Shown here in pieces: positions 17,377 through 25,622 of a DNA stretch of 64,000 bases. The stretch is from JACVRW01 sp963808775 (GTDB taxonomy: Bacteria; Actinomycetota; Thermoleophilia; Solirubrobacterales; Thermoleophilaceae), in the NCBI GenBank assembly GCA_963808775.1, contig CAWEGR010000005.1, positions 434,001-498,000 on the forward strand, in the 5' to 3' direction. A model generated the notes under the pieces. It did no database searches. It was not told the origin of the DNA and saw only the letters and a list, made by a program, of their open reading frames with translations. Every line of letters begins with the position of its first letter. The first letter of the stretch is position 1. The translations under genes were made by a program, and so were the position numbers.

Positions 17377-19162
17377 GGGCCCGCCCGCCGCCGAGAGCTC
17401 GGCGAGAAAGGGTCGGTATGCGACACCAACTCGCCACGCACCCCCGGGTGGCGGGGCGCAGCGGTCGCGCGCGCCGCGCGCGCTGGGCTGGCTGACCGCG
17501 CTCGGCGGCCTCCTCTGCCTGCTCGCCCTGCTCCCCGGGATCCACGCCAAGCTGGGGATCGCAGACACGCTCGGCGACGACTCGGCCCGCGTGATCGGCC
17601 ACGTGACCTCGGTGGTCATCGGCCTCGCCCTGATCCTGCTCGCGCGCGCGCTCGCCCGCGAGAAGCACCGCGCCTGGCAGGCCGCGCTGCTCCTGTTTGC
17701 CGTCGTTGCCGTGACCCACGTCCTGAAGGGCCCGCACCCGATCGTGGTCGCATACGCCCTGGGAATGCTTGCGGCGCTGTTCTGGAAGCGCGACGCGTTC
17801 CGGGCGAAGACGGACCCCGGCTCGGTGCTGGCGGTGGTCGCCTTCGTGCCCGCGTACCTGCTGCTCGTGCTCGTCTTCGGCGCCACCACGCTGATCCTCG
17901 AGAGCGAGCACGTGGAGGGCGATCTCACGCCGCTGGGGATCATCAGGGCGACGTACGCCGGGATGATCGGGCTCGACGGCCCGTACGAGTACAGCGGGCG
18001 CTTCTTCGAGGACTTCTTCCCGGCGGCGCTGCTCGCGCTCGGAATAGCCGGGCTCCTGATCCTCTCCCTGCTGCTGTTCCGCGCGATTGCCCGCCGCGAC
18101 GCGCCGAGCGAGGCCGACCGCGATCAAGCGCGGCGGCTCGTGCGCCTCTACGGCGACGACACGCTCGACTACTTCGCCCTTCGTCCCGACAAGAGCTACT
18201 TCTTCGCGAGCGACGGCGAGGCGATGGTGGCCTACACGTTCATGAGCGGCTACGCGCTCGTGGCGGCCGACCCCATCGGCGCCGCCGGCTCGGTCGCGCT
18301 CGTGCTGGACGAGTTCCTCGAGTTCTGCCGCGAGCGCGGCTGGCGGGTGGCGTTCCTCGCGGTGCGCGAGTCCGACATGGACATGTACGCGGCGCGCGGG
18401 TTCCACGAGCTCTACCTGGGCGACGAGGCGATCATCCCGTGTGACGAGTTCACGCTCTCGGGCAGCGCGATGAAGTCGGTGCGGGCGGCCGTGAAGCGCG
18501 TCGGGCGCGACCACCGCTTCCGGCTCATGCGCGAGACCGACGCCTCGCCGCAGCTCGTGAAGGAGCTGAACGACATCCGCGAGCGCTGGCGCGGCAAGGC
18601 GCCCGAGCGCGGCTTCACGATGGAGCTCGGGGGAGGGGTGCGCGGCGAGAACCCGGACTTCCTGCTCGCGGTCGCGTTCGGCTCGGGCGAGCGGCCGCTC
18701 GGCTTCCTGCGTCTCGTGCCGTGCTACGGCCCGGATCCCGGCTGGTCGCTCGATCTGATGCAGCGCGACCCCGAGGCGCCCAACGGGATGACCGAGTTCC
18801 TGATCGCGAACACGGCGCTCGCGCTCGGCGAGCGCGGCTTCCGCCGGCTGTCGATGAACTTCGCCGCCTGGGGGCGTCTGTTCGACACGGGCGTCGACCT
18901 GAGCCTGGGGCAGCGCGCCCTGAAGAAGGCGGCGGAGGTCCTCAACCCCTACTTCCAGATCAAGTCCCTGCGCGACTTCAACGCGAAGTTCGACCCGCGC
19001 TGGGCGCCGCGCGCGATCGTGATCGAGGACCTCGGCGCGATCCCGAAGGTGGCGCTCCTGTACGCGAGCGTCGAGGGGTTCGTGAACCTCCCGCTCGTGG
19101 GGCGCAGGCTCGAGCCGCGCCAGGTGCCCGCGCAGGGCCGGCTGGAGCCCGCGCCGACGTGA
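17351..19162 (+). CDS. MprF-like lysyl-phosphatidylglycerol synthase homologue (DUF2156)
   Basis: 603-residue membrane protein. Residues about 50-250 hold six or seven helices. Residues about 260-590 are a GNAT-fold DUF2156 domain (LARPDKSYFF-like LRPDKSYFFASDGEAMVAY, then VADPIGAA, SMNFAAWGRLFD and FNAKFDPRWAPR), the catalytic region of MprF/LPG synthases. Family members move an aminoacyl group, usually Lys from Lys-tRNA, onto phosphatidylglycerol, lowering surface negative charge. Tandem ATGs at 17351 and 17354 lie inside the lysS 3' end (26-nt overlap), and the stop overlaps the next GTG (GTGA). The transmembrane half is shorter than the MprF flippase, so flipping is uncertain. Substrate inferred from lysS coupling. 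Confidence 0.8.
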   Translation: MMASPEPDEGPPAAESSARKGRYATPTRHAPPGGGAQRSRAPRALGWLTALGGLLCLLALLPGIHAKLGIADTLGDDSARVIGHVTSVVIGLALILLARALAREKHRAWQAALLLFAVVAVTHVLKGPHPIVVAYALGMLAALFWKRDAFRAKTDPGSVLAVVAFVPAYLLLVLVFGATTLILESEHVEGDLTPLGIIRATYAGMIGLDGPYEYSGRFFEDFFPAALLALGIAGLLILSLLLFRAIARRDAPSEADRDQARRLVRLYGDDTLDYFALRPDKSYFFASDGEAMVAYTFMSGYALVAADPIGAAGSVALVLDEFLEFCRERGWRVAFLAVRESDMDMYAARGFHELYLGDEAIIPCDEFTLSGSAMKSVRAAVKRVGRDHRFRLMRETDASPQLVKELNDIRERWRGKAPERGFTMELGGGVRGENPDFLLAVAFGSGERPLGFLRLVPCYGPDPGWSLDLMQRDPEAPNGMTEFLIANTALALGERGFRRLSMNFAAWGRLFDTGVDLSLGQRALKKAAEVLNPYFQIKSLRDFNAKFDPRWAPRAIVIEDLGAIPKVALLYASVEGFVNLPLVGRRLEPRQVPAQGRLEPAPT

Positions 19163-20169
19163 GAGCGGCGGCCTGCGTCTCCGTGCTCGCGGCGGCCCTC
19201 GCCGCGGCCGCGGCGCCGGCGTCCGCCGCGCAGGTGCGCAACTACGACCTCGGCCCCACCACGATCCCGGACCGGAGCCAGTTCGGGCCGCTGCCGATCC
19301 GGCTCTGGGGCGCGATCGGCGTGCCGGACGGCCCGGGTCCGCACCCGCTCGTGCTCGTCCTGCACGGCCGCCACGGCACGGGCTGCCCGCTCGAGAACGA
19401 CTTCGGCACCTGGCCCTGCTTCGACCTCGCTCCGCAGCGCAACGACCTCGGCCTGCGCCACGTGGTGCGCGCGCTCGCCGAGCGCGGCGTGGCGGCCGTC
19501 GCCCCCGACCTGAACGGCGCCTTCACCGAGGGCTGGGGCGAGCCGGACGATCGCCGCCGCTGGCCGCGGATCGTGACGCGGACGCTGCGCGCGGTCGCGG
19601 CAGACGCCGCGGGCCGCCCACCGCGCTTTCCGCTCCCGCTGGCGGGCAGGCTCGACATGAACCGGCTCGGCATGTTCGGGCACTCGCTCAGCGGCCACCG
19701 TGTGGTGCGCGCCTCGCGCAACCGGCCCGTGCGCGCGCTGTTCCTGCTCGCGCCCGTGTTCGCGCGCGCCGAGCCGCCGCCCGCGGTGCCCTTCGCGGTC
19801 GCCGTCGGAAGCTGCGACAACGACACCGGGGTGAGCGGCCGCGGCTACTTCGAGGCGGCCCGGCGCGACCCCGCCAGGCGCGCGCCCGCGTGGATCGTCC
19901 GGCTGCGGCGCGCCAACCACAACTTCTACAACCGCACGCTCGCCCGCCTGGGCCTCGACGACGCCCGCGGCGAGCCCTCGCCGTGCCGGCGCTCGGAGCG
20001 CCCGGCCGCGGCGGCGCAGCAGCGCTTCGCCGCGGGCGCCGCCGCGGACTTCTTCGCCGCCACGCTTCGCGGCGCCCGCCGGCCCGCCTGGCTTCGCTTC
20101 GGGGCGCCGCCTCCGCGCCGCCTGCACGGCATCAGGGTCCGGGTGCGCCGGGACGCCCCCGGCCTGTAG
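19159..20169 (+). CDS. secreted alpha/beta hydrolase
   Basis: 336-residue exported protein with a signal peptide (VRAAACVSVLAAALAAAAAP, Ala-X-Ala cut near residue 25). The hydrolase core shows VLVLHGRHGTGCP as the oxyanion-hole strand and MFGHSLSGH with the nucleophile Ser176. The acid and base are probably in the later VAVGSCDND and RANHNFYN segments. Reaction and substrate are unknown. The fold resembles platelet-activating-factor acetylhydrolase or dienelactone-type enzymes. It is coupled to the MprF-like gene by a GTGA overlap, so it may act on a cell-envelope ester, which is inference only. Confidence 0.75.
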   Translation: MRAAACVSVLAAALAAAAAPASAAQVRNYDLGPTTIPDRSQFGPLPIRLWGAIGVPDGPGPHPLVLVLHGRHGTGCPLENDFGTWPCFDLAPQRNDLGLRHVVRALAERGVAAVAPDLNGAFTEGWGEPDDRRRWPRIVTRTLRAVAADAAGRPPRFPLPLAGRLDMNRLGMFGHSLSGHRVVRASRNRPVRALFLLAPVFARAEPPPAVPFAVAVGSCDNDTGVSGRGYFEAARRDPARRAPAWIVRLRRANHNFYNRTLARLGLDDARGEPSPCRRSERPAAAAQQRFAAGAAADFFAATLRGARRPAWLRFGAPPPRRLHGIRVRVRRDAPGL

Positions 20170-20172
20170 CTT
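20167..20172 (+). promoter_or_regulatory. putative leaderless-type -10 (TAGCTT)
   Basis: Ends 9 nt before the ATG at 20182 and overlaps the stop codon of the hydrolase gene. No Shine-Dalgarno is visible. Confidence 0.35.
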
Positions 20173-20181
20173 GCCGCGCCT

Positions 20182-20958
20182 ATGGGTGAACGAGACCGAC
20201 ACGACCAGGGAACCTTCTCCTGGGCCGATCTGACCACGACCGACGTCGACGCCGCCAAGGCCCTCTACACCGGCCTGTTCGGGTGGGAGTACGACGACAT
20301 CCCGTTCCCGGGCGGGGGCGGTGTCTACTCCATGGCGAAGCTCGGCGGCCGCATCGCCGCGGCGATCTCGCCGTCGATGCAGCCCGACCAGCCGCCCGTC
20401 TGGAACTCGTACGTCACGGTCGACGACGCGGACGCCGCGGCCACCAGGGCGCGCGAGCTCGGCGGGACGGTGGCGATGGAGCCCTTCGACGTCGGCGAGG
20501 CCGGGCGCATGGCCGTGATCCAGGATCCCGCCGGCGCCTTCTTCTGCCTGTGGCAGCCGCGAAACTCGATCGGTGCGGAGGTGGTGAACGCTCCAGGAGC
20601 GCTGTCCCTGAACCAGCTCAACACCTCCGACCCTGAGGGCGCCGAGGCGTTCTACGGCGGGCTGTTCGGATGGCGTTTCGAGAAGCAACCCGGCACCGAG
20701 CAGGACTACTGGGGCATCTACCGGGACGACCGGCTGAACGCGGGCATGCTGAAGATGGGACCGGAGTTCGGGCCCGCGCCGCCGCACTGGCTCGTCTACT
20801 TCGGCTCGGACGACCTCGACGCCGCCGTCGAGAAGATCCGCGGAGCCGGCGGCACGATCATCACCGAGAAGATGGCGGTGCCGGGCGGCGAGATCGTGGT
20901 TGCCCAGGACGCGCAGAACGCGGTGTTCGCCATGTTCGACGGCCGCTTCGACGACTGA
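20182..20958 (+). CDS. VOC family protein, two glyoxalase-like domains
   Basis: 258-residue cytosolic protein built of two vicinal-oxygen-chelate (glyoxalase/bleomycin-resistance) modules, residues about 10-125 and 135-255. Each begins with the family pattern of strand, helix and LFGWEY-type motif (AKALYTGLFGWEYDD and AEAFYGGLFGWRFEK). Two VOC modules in one chain can make one complete metal site. Actinobacterial members are often annotated as glyoxalase-like or hydroxylase, but no substrate is established. It is followed by a paralogue with a TGATG stop-start overlap. Confidence 0.85.
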   Translation: MGERDRHDQGTFSWADLTTTDVDAAKALYTGLFGWEYDDIPFPGGGGVYSMAKLGGRIAAAISPSMQPDQPPVWNSYVTVDDADAAATRARELGGTVAMEPFDVGEAGRMAVIQDPAGAFFCLWQPRNSIGAEVVNAPGALSLNQLNTSDPEGAEAFYGGLFGWRFEKQPGTEQDYWGIYRDDRLNAGMLKMGPEFGPAPPHWLVYFGSDDLDAAVEKIRGAGGTIITEKMAVPGGEIVVAQDAQNAVFAMFDGRFDD

Positions 20959-21698
20959 TGGGAACGCGCGAGCGCTACGCGCCCGGCACCTTCTGCTGGG
21001 CGGATCTCGGCGTGGCGGACCGCGACGCCTCGAAGGCGTTCTACTCGCAGCTGTTCGGCTGGGAGCACTCGGACCAGACCGGCCCGCGCGGGAACGTCTA
21101 CACCACGTTCGAGAAGGACGGGCACGCCGTGGCCGCCCTGCGCGAGGGCCCGCCCGTGTGGTTCTCCTACGTGGCGGTCGAGAGCGTCGATGACAGCGTC
21201 GAGCGCGCGACCGGCGCCGGGGCGAGCGTCGCGGCGGAGGCCCGCGACATCCCGCCGGCCGGCCGGATCGCGGTGGTGACGGACCCGCAGGGCGCGCACG
21301 TCGGGCTCTGGCAGGCCGGCGTGTTCATCGGGGCGGGGCTCGTGAACGAGCCCGGCTCGATCGTCTGGCAGCAGCTCTCGGCGCCGGACCTGGGCGCGGC
21401 GCAGGAGTGGTACGCCGGGCAGTTCGGCTGGACCTGGGCGGACCTCCCGGGCGTCCCCGGCTGGCTGGAGGCGCGCAACGGCGAGAACTGGCTCATGGGC
21501 GGCGCGTCCGAGGGCCCGGAGGCGGGCTGGCAGCTCGTGTTCACCGTCGAGGACTGCGCGCGGGCGTGTGCGCGGGTCGAGGAGCTCGGCGGGAGGACGC
21601 TCGAGCCGCCGGCCGACACGGCGATCGGGGTGTTCGCGACGGTCGCGGACCAGCAGGGGAGCGCCTTCGGCGTGTTCGCGGGCGAGACCGACCCGTAG
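20958..21698 (+). CDS. VOC family protein, two glyoxalase-like domains (paralogue)
   Basis: 246-residue paralogue of the preceding gene with the same two-module layout: FCWADLGVADRDASKAFYSQ and LFGWEHSD in module 1, LSAPDLGAAQEWYAGQFGW in module 2. The ATG at 20958 overlaps the previous stop. Keeping both as separate, coupled genes suggests they may act as a heterodimer or on related substrates. Reaction unknown. The frame is also open upstream inside the neighbour, which I reject because homology starts at MGTRERYAPGTFCWADL. Confidence 0.85.
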   Translation: MGTRERYAPGTFCWADLGVADRDASKAFYSQLFGWEHSDQTGPRGNVYTTFEKDGHAVAALREGPPVWFSYVAVESVDDSVERATGAGASVAAEARDIPPAGRIAVVTDPQGAHVGLWQAGVFIGAGLVNEPGSIVWQQLSAPDLGAAQEWYAGQFGWTWADLPGVPGWLEARNGENWLMGGASEGPEAGWQLVFTVEDCARACARVEELGGRTLEPPADTAIGVFATVADQQGSAFGVFAGETDP

Positions 21699-22422
21699 GC
21701 CCGGTGCTCAGCCGATGGCCCGCACGCGTCCGCCCCTCCTTGACGAAGTAGCGCGGGCGGGCGGTGCGGATGCGCATGTAGGCGCTCTCGTCGATGCCGC
21801 CGTCGATCGGGCCGCGCATGACCACGATGTAGTCGACGTCCTCGAACGCGTTGCCGGCGGGCCGCACGCGGTCGACCGCGCGCAGGAGGGCCCCCGTGTC
21901 GACGCCGCGCACCATGCGCGCGGTCAGGCCGCGGTCGCGGAAGTCGGCCTGGGTCGGGAAGTCGTGGGTCGACTCGAACGAGATCTTCATGTCCGGCCGG
22001 ATCTGGATGTTGGTGCGGCGGTCGTCGGGGTGGACGATGATCGTGTCGATCCGCCCGGGAGCCACGCGCAGGCTCTCGAAGACGCCCTCGACGCGCTGGC
22101 GGCGGTCGTCGAGAACCGCCATCGCCGCATGGAAGTTCGTCGTGCGCGTGAGCGCGTAGGGCGCCGTGCCACGCACTTCGTCCGGGTTGTCGGGCAGGTC
22201 GAGGCCGTCGTCGCCATCGTCCTCGGGCTCGGCCGGCTCCTCGGGCTGGGCGGGCTCGGGCGTGTCGCCGCCGTCGTCCGAGGGGTTGTCCGAGGACGCC
22301 TCCTCCGCCGAGTCGTCGCCGCCCCCGAAGGGCCAGTCGACGCCGCCGCTGGCAGCGATCACGGCGACGATCGCCACGACGGCTATGGCGGCGACGATGA
22401 CCGTGAAGCGGCCGCTGCTCAC
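21541..22422 (-). CDS. membrane-anchored protein with acidic linker, unknown function
   Basis: I do not recognise this protein. It starts at a GTG (VSSGRF) that overlaps the stop of the acyl-CoA dehydrogenase gene (GTGA). Residues 6-25 form a membrane helix. About 60 residues of Asp/Glu/Pro/Ser-rich linker follow, then a folded extracytoplasmic domain of about 130 residues (from YALTRTTNFHAAMAVLDD to MRIRTARPRYFVKEG). After that the frame runs 50-odd residues antisense to the VOC gene with Arg/Pro-rich, non-protein-like content. A one-base insertion near 21730 would instead give a stop at 21708, so the true C-terminus is probably close to VKEGRT. Confidence 0.6.
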   Translation of the reverse strand: MSSGRFTVIVAAIAVVAIVAVIAASGGVDWPFGGGDDSAEEASSDNPSDDGGDTPEPAQPEEPAEPEDDGDDGLDLPDNPDEVRGTAPYALTRTTNFHAAMAVLDDRRQRVEGVFESLRVAPGRIDTIIVHPDDRRTNIQIRPDMKISFESTHDFPTQADFRDRGLTARMVRGVDTGALLRAVDRVRPAGNAFEDVDYIVVMRGPIDGGIDESAYMRIRTARPRYFVKEGRTRAGHRLSTGPTGRSRPRTRRRRSPAGPRPSRTPRSPCRPAARASSRRAPRPAHTPARSPRR

Positions 22423-23996
22423 GCGAGCGCACGCTCGACGATCGCGGGCGCGTCCACTCCGGTGGGCAGCGTCCCGAAGACGCGGCCTGAGCCGCCCTCG
22501 CCGAGGCGCCCGGCGCAGAAGGCGTCCGCCACCGCGGAGGGGGCGTGGCGCACGAGCAGGCTCGCCTGGAGCGCCAGCGCGAGCTCTGCAACGAGGGAGC
22601 GGGCCTCCCACTGCGGGTCCGTGGGCGGGCCTGCGGCGCGCAGGCGGTCGAGATGCGCGTCGAGCAGGCTGTCGCCTCCACGCGCGAGCTCGCACTCCGC
22701 CAGGAAGGCCTCGAGCGCCTCCGGCTCCCTGCCGAGCACGCGCAGCACGTCGAGCGCCGACACGTTGCCTGAGCCCTCCCAGATCGAGTTGAGCGGCGAG
22801 TCGCGCAGCAGCCGCGGCATGCCGGACTCCTCGACGTAGCCGTTGCCGCCGAGGCACTCGAGCGCCTCCGTGGCGTGCCAGGGGGCGCGCTTGCAGACCC
22901 AGTGCTTGAGCACCGCGGTCGCCAGCCGCCTGAAGGGCGTCTCGCCCTCGTCGTAGGCGCGCGCCGCCCGCAGCGCGGACGCCGTGGCGGCCTCGGACTC
23001 GATCGCCAGGTCGGCCAGCACGTTCTGCATCAGCGGCTGCTCCACGAGCCGGGCGCCGAACGCGCTCCGGTGGCTCGCGTGGTGCACGGCCTGGGCGAGC
23101 CCCCAGCGCATCCCCGCCGCCGAGCCGATCAGGCAGTCGAGGCGGGTGTGGTTGACCATCCGGATGATCGTCTGGACCCCGCGGCCCTCCTCGCCCACGA
23201 GCCGCGCCCTCACGCCGTGTAACTCGACCTCGCTCGAGGGCAGCGAGCGCGTGCCGAGCTTGTCCTTCAGGCGCTGGATGCGGAAGCCCGGGTCGCTCGA
23301 CTCGAACAGGAAGCAGGACAGGCCGGCAGCGGTCTGGGCGAGCGTGAGGAAGATCGTGCAGGGCGGATAGGAGCAGAACCACTTGTGGCCGGTCAGCTCG
23401 TACAGCCCGTCACCGGCGGGCTCGGCGCGGGTGGTGTTGGCCCGGACGTCCGAGCCGCCCTGTTTCTCCGTCATCGCCATCCCCGCCAGCGCGGCCTCGC
23501 CGTAGACGGGGCGGGTGATGCGCGGCTCCCATTCCGCCGCCAGATCGGGCTCCTCCCGGAGCGCGGGCACGATGGAGTAGGTCATCGAGACGGGGCACAT
23601 GACGCCCGAGTCGACCTGGCTCCAGACCATGAACAGCGCGGCGCGCACCACGTGCCCGCCGGGCCGCTCCTCGCGCCAGGGCAGCGAGTGGATCTCGCGT
23701 TCGATCGCCTGGCGCAGGCACCAGTGCCAGGACGGGTCGAGCTCGACCTCGTCGATGCGGTTCCCGTAGCGGTCGTGGCTCCGCAGCACCGGCTCGTTGC
23801 GCTCGGCGCGCTCCGCGTGCGCGAGCGCCTCGGCCGAGCCCGCCAGCGAGCCGGTGTCGCGCAGCCGGTCGACGCCCCAGCCGCCGCCCTCGCGCTCGAC
23901 CGCTTCGCGCAGGGCGAGGTCGGCCTCGAAGACGTCGTAGGGGACGAGCGGGGGTGGCTGGTTCTCGACGTCGTGGGTCGCGCGCGCGGACAGCAT
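22419..23996 (-). CDS. AidB-like acyl-CoA dehydrogenase
   Basis: 525-residue FAD-dependent acyl-CoA dehydrogenase of the AidB/isovaleryl-CoA dehydrogenase-like subgroup, which is longer than ordinary acyl-CoA dehydrogenases. Visible motifs are MAMTEKQGGSDVRANTTRA, LTGHKWFCSYPPCTIFL (flavin/substrate pocket), ECLGGNGYVEESGMPRLLRD and SIWEGSGNVSALDVLR. E. coli AidB is part of the adaptive response to alkylation. Here the role could be fatty-acid or branched-chain catabolism, or protection. The ATG at 23996 is chosen because GGAGGA sits 9 nt upstream. An ATG at 24014 would add six residues. It heads a two-gene unit with the acidic membrane protein and is divergent from phoD. Confidence 0.85.
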   Translation of the reverse strand: MLSARATHDVENQPPPLVPYDVFEADLALREAVEREGGGWGVDRLRDTGSLAGSAEALAHAERAERNEPVLRSHDRYGNRIDEVELDPSWHWCLRQAIEREIHSLPWREERPGGHVVRAALFMVWSQVDSGVMCPVSMTYSIVPALREEPDLAAEWEPRITRPVYGEAALAGMAMTEKQGGSDVRANTTRAEPAGDGLYELTGHKWFCSYPPCTIFLTLAQTAAGLSCFLFESSDPGFRIQRLKDKLGTRSLPSSEVELHGVRARLVGEEGRGVQTIIRMVNHTRLDCLIGSAAGMRWGLAQAVHHASHRSAFGARLVEQPLMQNVLADLAIESEAATASALRAARAYDEGETPFRRLATAVLKHWVCKRAPWHATEALECLGGNGYVEESGMPRLLRDSPLNSIWEGSGNVSALDVLRVLGREPEALEAFLAECELARGGDSLLDAHLDRLRAAGPPTDPQWEARSLVAELALALQASLLVRHAPSAVADAFCAGRLGEGGSGRVFGTLPTGVDAPAIVERALA

Positions 23997-24027
23997 CACG
24001 GGAAATCCTCCCATGAGCGCCGGGCTT

Positions 24028-24037
24028 GATGTAGAAC
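24028..24037. promoter_or_regulatory. candidate shared divergent -10 region (GATGTAGAAC)
   Basis: Rightward TAGAAC ends 6 nt before the phoD ATG. Leftward TACATC ends 13 nt before the ATG at 24014. One central TA is shared. Both hexamers miss the final T, so the match is partial. Confidence 0.3.
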
Positions 24038-24043
24038 TGGCCC

Positions 24044-25622
24044 ATGACCCGGATCGCCCTCGCCGCGGCTGCAACCGCGCTCGTCCTCGCCCTCGCCCCC
24101 TCCGCCCATGGCGCCAGGGGCTTCACGCACGGCGTCGCGGCAGGCGACGTGTCGTCGACGTCGGCCATCCTCTGGGGGAAGGCGAGCAAGTCCGGGCGCT
24201 ATCACCTCCAGGTCGCCCCGAACCGGCGCTTCCGCGGGCAGATCGCCGAATGGCCCGTGCGCGCGCGGGCCGGGCACGACAACACCGTTCAGAAGAACGT
24301 CCGGAGGCTGAAGCCCGGGAAGCGCTACTTCTACCGCTTCGTCGGCTCGCGCGGGCGCAGGAGCGACGTCGGCCGCTTCACCACGGCGCCGCGGCGAAAC
24401 GCGAACGCGACGCTCGAGTTCGCGTTCTCGGGCGACACGGACCTGAACGCTGCGCCCGGACAGAGCAAGCCATATTGGAACGACGGCGGCGTGTTCCGGC
24501 GCATGCGAGCCGAGGGCAACCAGTTCAACATCCACTTCGGCGACACGATCTACTCGGACAGCGAGATCCCCGGCCTGCTGCGCCCGATCGCGCTGACCGT
24601 GAAGCAGAAGTGGGGCAAGTACCGGGCGAACGTCGGGAACCGCAACCTGCGCGCCCTGCGCGGCTCGGCGGGCTTCTTCTCGCACTGGGACGACCACGAG
24701 TTCGTGAACGACTTCTCGCCGCAGGAGAACACGTTCTCGAACGACGTGAACATAAACGGGCGCGTGCTCTACCGGCGCGGCGTGAAGGCATTCCGCGACT
24801 ACTCGCCCGTGCGCTGGACGCAGCGCAACGGCATCTACCGCACCGTGCGCTGGGGCCGCAACGCGGAGCTGTTCTTCCTCGACCAGCGCTCGTTCCGCAG
24901 CGCCAAGGCCGACGAGGGCGGCGTCTGCGACAACTCGATGTCGGGAGACCCCGACTTGGCGCCGACGGCGCCGCAGACGACCCGCAACGTGTTCGCGGCG
25001 GTCAGCCCGTCGCTCGCGGTTCCGGTGCCGCAGGCGTGCCTCGACGCGATCCGCTCGCCCGAACCGGACCTACCTCGGGCAGCGGCAGCTCAACCGCTTC
25101 CTGCGTGAGATCAAGCGCTCGAACGCGCGCTTCAAGATCGTGATGAACGAGCTTCCGATCCAGCAGTACTACGTGCTGCCGTACGACCGCTGGGAGGGCT
25201 ACGAGGCCGAGCGCCAGCGAGTCCTGCGTGAGCTCCAGAGCGTCAAGAACGTGGTCTTCCTGACCACGGACGTGCACGCGACCCTCGTGAACGACGCTCG
25301 CTTCCAGACGCTCGAGCAGGGCGGGCCGCAGAACAGCGGGATCACCGACATCACGGTCGGCCCCGCGGCTACGGCGAACTACGGGCTCGAGATCGACGAG
25401 ACGGTCGGTGAGGGCAACGGCGCCCTCGTCAATTCGGTGTTCTTCCAGGGCCAGCCGCCGATCGGTGTCGGGATGACCTGCTCGATCATCGATCAGTTCA
25501 GCTACGGTCAGGTCCGCGTGACCCGAAGCAGCCTGACCGTGACCCCGAAGACCATCGACGGCGTTCCGCAGAAGGACGGCGACAAGCCGTGCGGGCCGTT
25601 CGTCTTCAATTTCGAGCGTTGA
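24044..25622 (+). CDS. phoD: PhoD-like secreted alkaline phosphatase/phosphodiesterase, interrupted by a one-base insertion
   Basis: Exported metallophosphoesterase of the PhoD family. Residues 1-23 are a signal peptide (ending SAHGARG). An N-terminal FnIII-like domain (THGVAAGDVSSTSAILWGKA) follows, then the catalytic domain with FSGDTDLN, FGDTIYSD and HWDDHEFVNDF, which carry metal ligands. At about 25058-25061 the frame is lost. The next frame resumes with RTYLGQRQLNRFLREIKRSN and continues through NELPIQQYYVLPYDRW and TTDVHATLVND to FNFER. One extra C in the run at 25058-25060 explains the shift. Without it the product is 525 residues, normal for PhoD. I favour an assembly error over loss. 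The enzyme would release phosphate from phosphate esters outside the cell. Confidence 0.8.

Noticed and set aside
15808..17943. Upstream extension of the minus-strand permease frame through lysS
   Set aside because: No membrane character or homology. The permease homology begins near 15807.
18721..19158. Longer start for the secreted hydrolase inside the MprF-like gene
   Set aside because: The upstream frame is Arg-rich shadow sequence. The GTG at 19159 begins a normal signal peptide and overlaps the previous stop.
22419..23996. Adaptive-response (Ada) operon around the AidB-like gene
   Set aside because: No ada, alkA or alkB next to it. tag lies 27 kb away, so the AidB similarity alone does not support an alkylation operon.
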